NCBI GenBank assembly: GCA_012522255.1
Contig: JAAYKT010000021.1
Coordinates: 1 to 6,464, forward strand
Reading direction: 5' to 3'
Origin: Clostridiales bacterium
GTDB lineage: Bacteria; Bacillota; Clostridia; Lutisporales; Lutisporaceae
DNA length: 6,464 nucleotides
Below the pieces are notes generated by a model. The model did no database searches, was not told the DNA's origin, and worked only from the letters and a program-made list of their open reading frames with translations. The translations under genes were made by a program, and so were the position numbers. How positions within the stretch are numbered: the stretch's first letter is position 1; each line of letters opens with the position of its first letter. This document shows, one piece after another, positions 6,068 to 6,464 of this stretch.

Positions 6068-6085
6068 GTGTGATAAAAGTCACAC
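6068..6085. promoter_or_regulatory. CRP/FNR-family operator-like palindrome
   Basis: GTGTGATAAAAGTCACAC contains TGTGA-N6-TCACA, an exact match to the CRP consensus half-sites and spacing. Its centre is about 70.5 bp upstream of the predicted ATPase transcription start, close to the -71.5 used by class I CRP activation. The identity of the binding protein in this organism is unknown. Confidence 0.6.
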
Positions 6086-6210
6086 AATTACGTAATATTT
6101 TTGACATGATCAAGAAGTGAGGAATGGAAGAATTCTAAGAATTGCTTGGCTACCGTTGACAATCTCCAAGAAGACCCTCAACACCCTACTTTAAAGCAAC
6201 AATAAAAAAG

Positions 6211-6461
6211 CAAGAATCCAGGGGCAGAGAGTCCAGAGTCAAGGGTCCAGAGTCCGGAATCCAGGGGCAAGAAAGAGTCCAGAGTCTAAAATCCAGAGGC
6301 AAGAAGCAATAGTCCAGAGGCAAGAAGCAAGAGTCCAGAGTCCAGAGTCAAGAGGCGAGAGGCAGACAGCCCATATCCTAACCTCTGAAATCTGAGCTCT
6401 AACACCCATAGAAATACCCCAAATAACTCCTGAGCTCCGAGATCTGAGTTCTGAGGTCTAA
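6211..6461. repeat. Long degenerate heptanucleotide repeat array with an orientation switch
   Basis: A 7-bp period runs through about 250 bp. On the plus strand, units such as CCAGAGT, CAAGAGG and CCAGAGG keep phase at 6233-6274 and again at 6279-6369. Beyond about 6377 the units read as TYAGNNN on the opposite strand: TCTGANN starts at 6384 and 6391, with TCTAACA at 6398. After a 3-bp phase shift, related units start at 6429, 6436, 6443, 6450 and 6457. The minus-strand units TCAGAAC and TTAGACC match the type in the kdd-kamA gap. The array is non-coding and continues to, or past, the right edge. Confidence 0.8.
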
Positions 6462-6464
6462 TAC

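Larger units (their letters stand above)
5955..6464. other. Non-coding region upstream of the ATPase gene
   Basis: About 510 bp without a credible gene. It contains a probable sigma-A promoter, one of the flanking direct repeats, a CRP/FNR-type palindrome, a perfect 10-bp palindrome ATTACGTAAT (6087-6096) and a 13-bp inverted repeat AATTCTAAGAATT (6131-6143). From 6211 to the edge it consists of degenerate heptamers. No tRNA or rRNA segment is recognised. Confidence 0.6.

Noticed and set aside
6211..6461. CRISPR array
   Set aside because: Units are only 7 bp and contiguous, with no constant repeat of 23 bp or more, no unique spacers and no cas genes.

Overview
The window looks like a moderately AT-rich chromosomal segment from an anaerobic, amino-acid-fermenting member of the Clostridia (Firmicutes). 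That placement rests on two enzymes of clostridial lysine fermentation, a RocR-like sigma-54 activator and strong AGGAGG-type ribosome binding sites. Genus cannot be read from the sequence. All four genes lie on the minus strand, so the order of transcription is from right to left.

Layout. Positions 1-152 are non-coding, downstream of kamA. Positions 153-1412 encode lysine 2,3-aminomutase (kamA), a radical SAM/PLP enzyme with every key residue present. A 161-bp gap carrying a 7-bp-period repeat separates it from kdd (1574-2614), L-erythro-3,5-diaminohexanoate dehydrogenase. Positions 2615-3063 are a regulatory region with a perfect sigma-54 promoter (2702-2717), possible activator sites and a tandem repeat. 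A hairpin terminator (3023-3065) closes the next gene, a PAS/AAA+/HTH sigma-54-dependent activator (3064-4464) with its own sigma-A promoter. Positions 4608-5954 hold an AAA_14/DUF4143 ATPase gene interrupted by an in-frame TAA one codon before its Walker A motif. This gene is bracketed by near-identical 22-23 bp direct repeats. The last 510 bp are non-coding and contain a probable promoter, a perfect CRP/FNR-type palindrome and a long heptamer repeat array that switches orientation part way.

How it works together. The activator probably senses a ligand through its PAS domain and turns on kdd-kamA from the -24/-12 promoter, so lysine fermentation would be switched by an enhancer-binding protein, as arginine catabolism is by RocR. 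The other pathway genes (kce, kal, kamD, kamE) are not in the window and may lie to the left. The ATPase is unrelated to this pathway. It looks like an inserted accessory unit that has decayed, or that contains a sequencing error.

The less ordinary signals are the direct repeats around the ATPase, the heptanucleotide arrays present at two separate places, and the complete sigma-54 circuit for lysine degradation.
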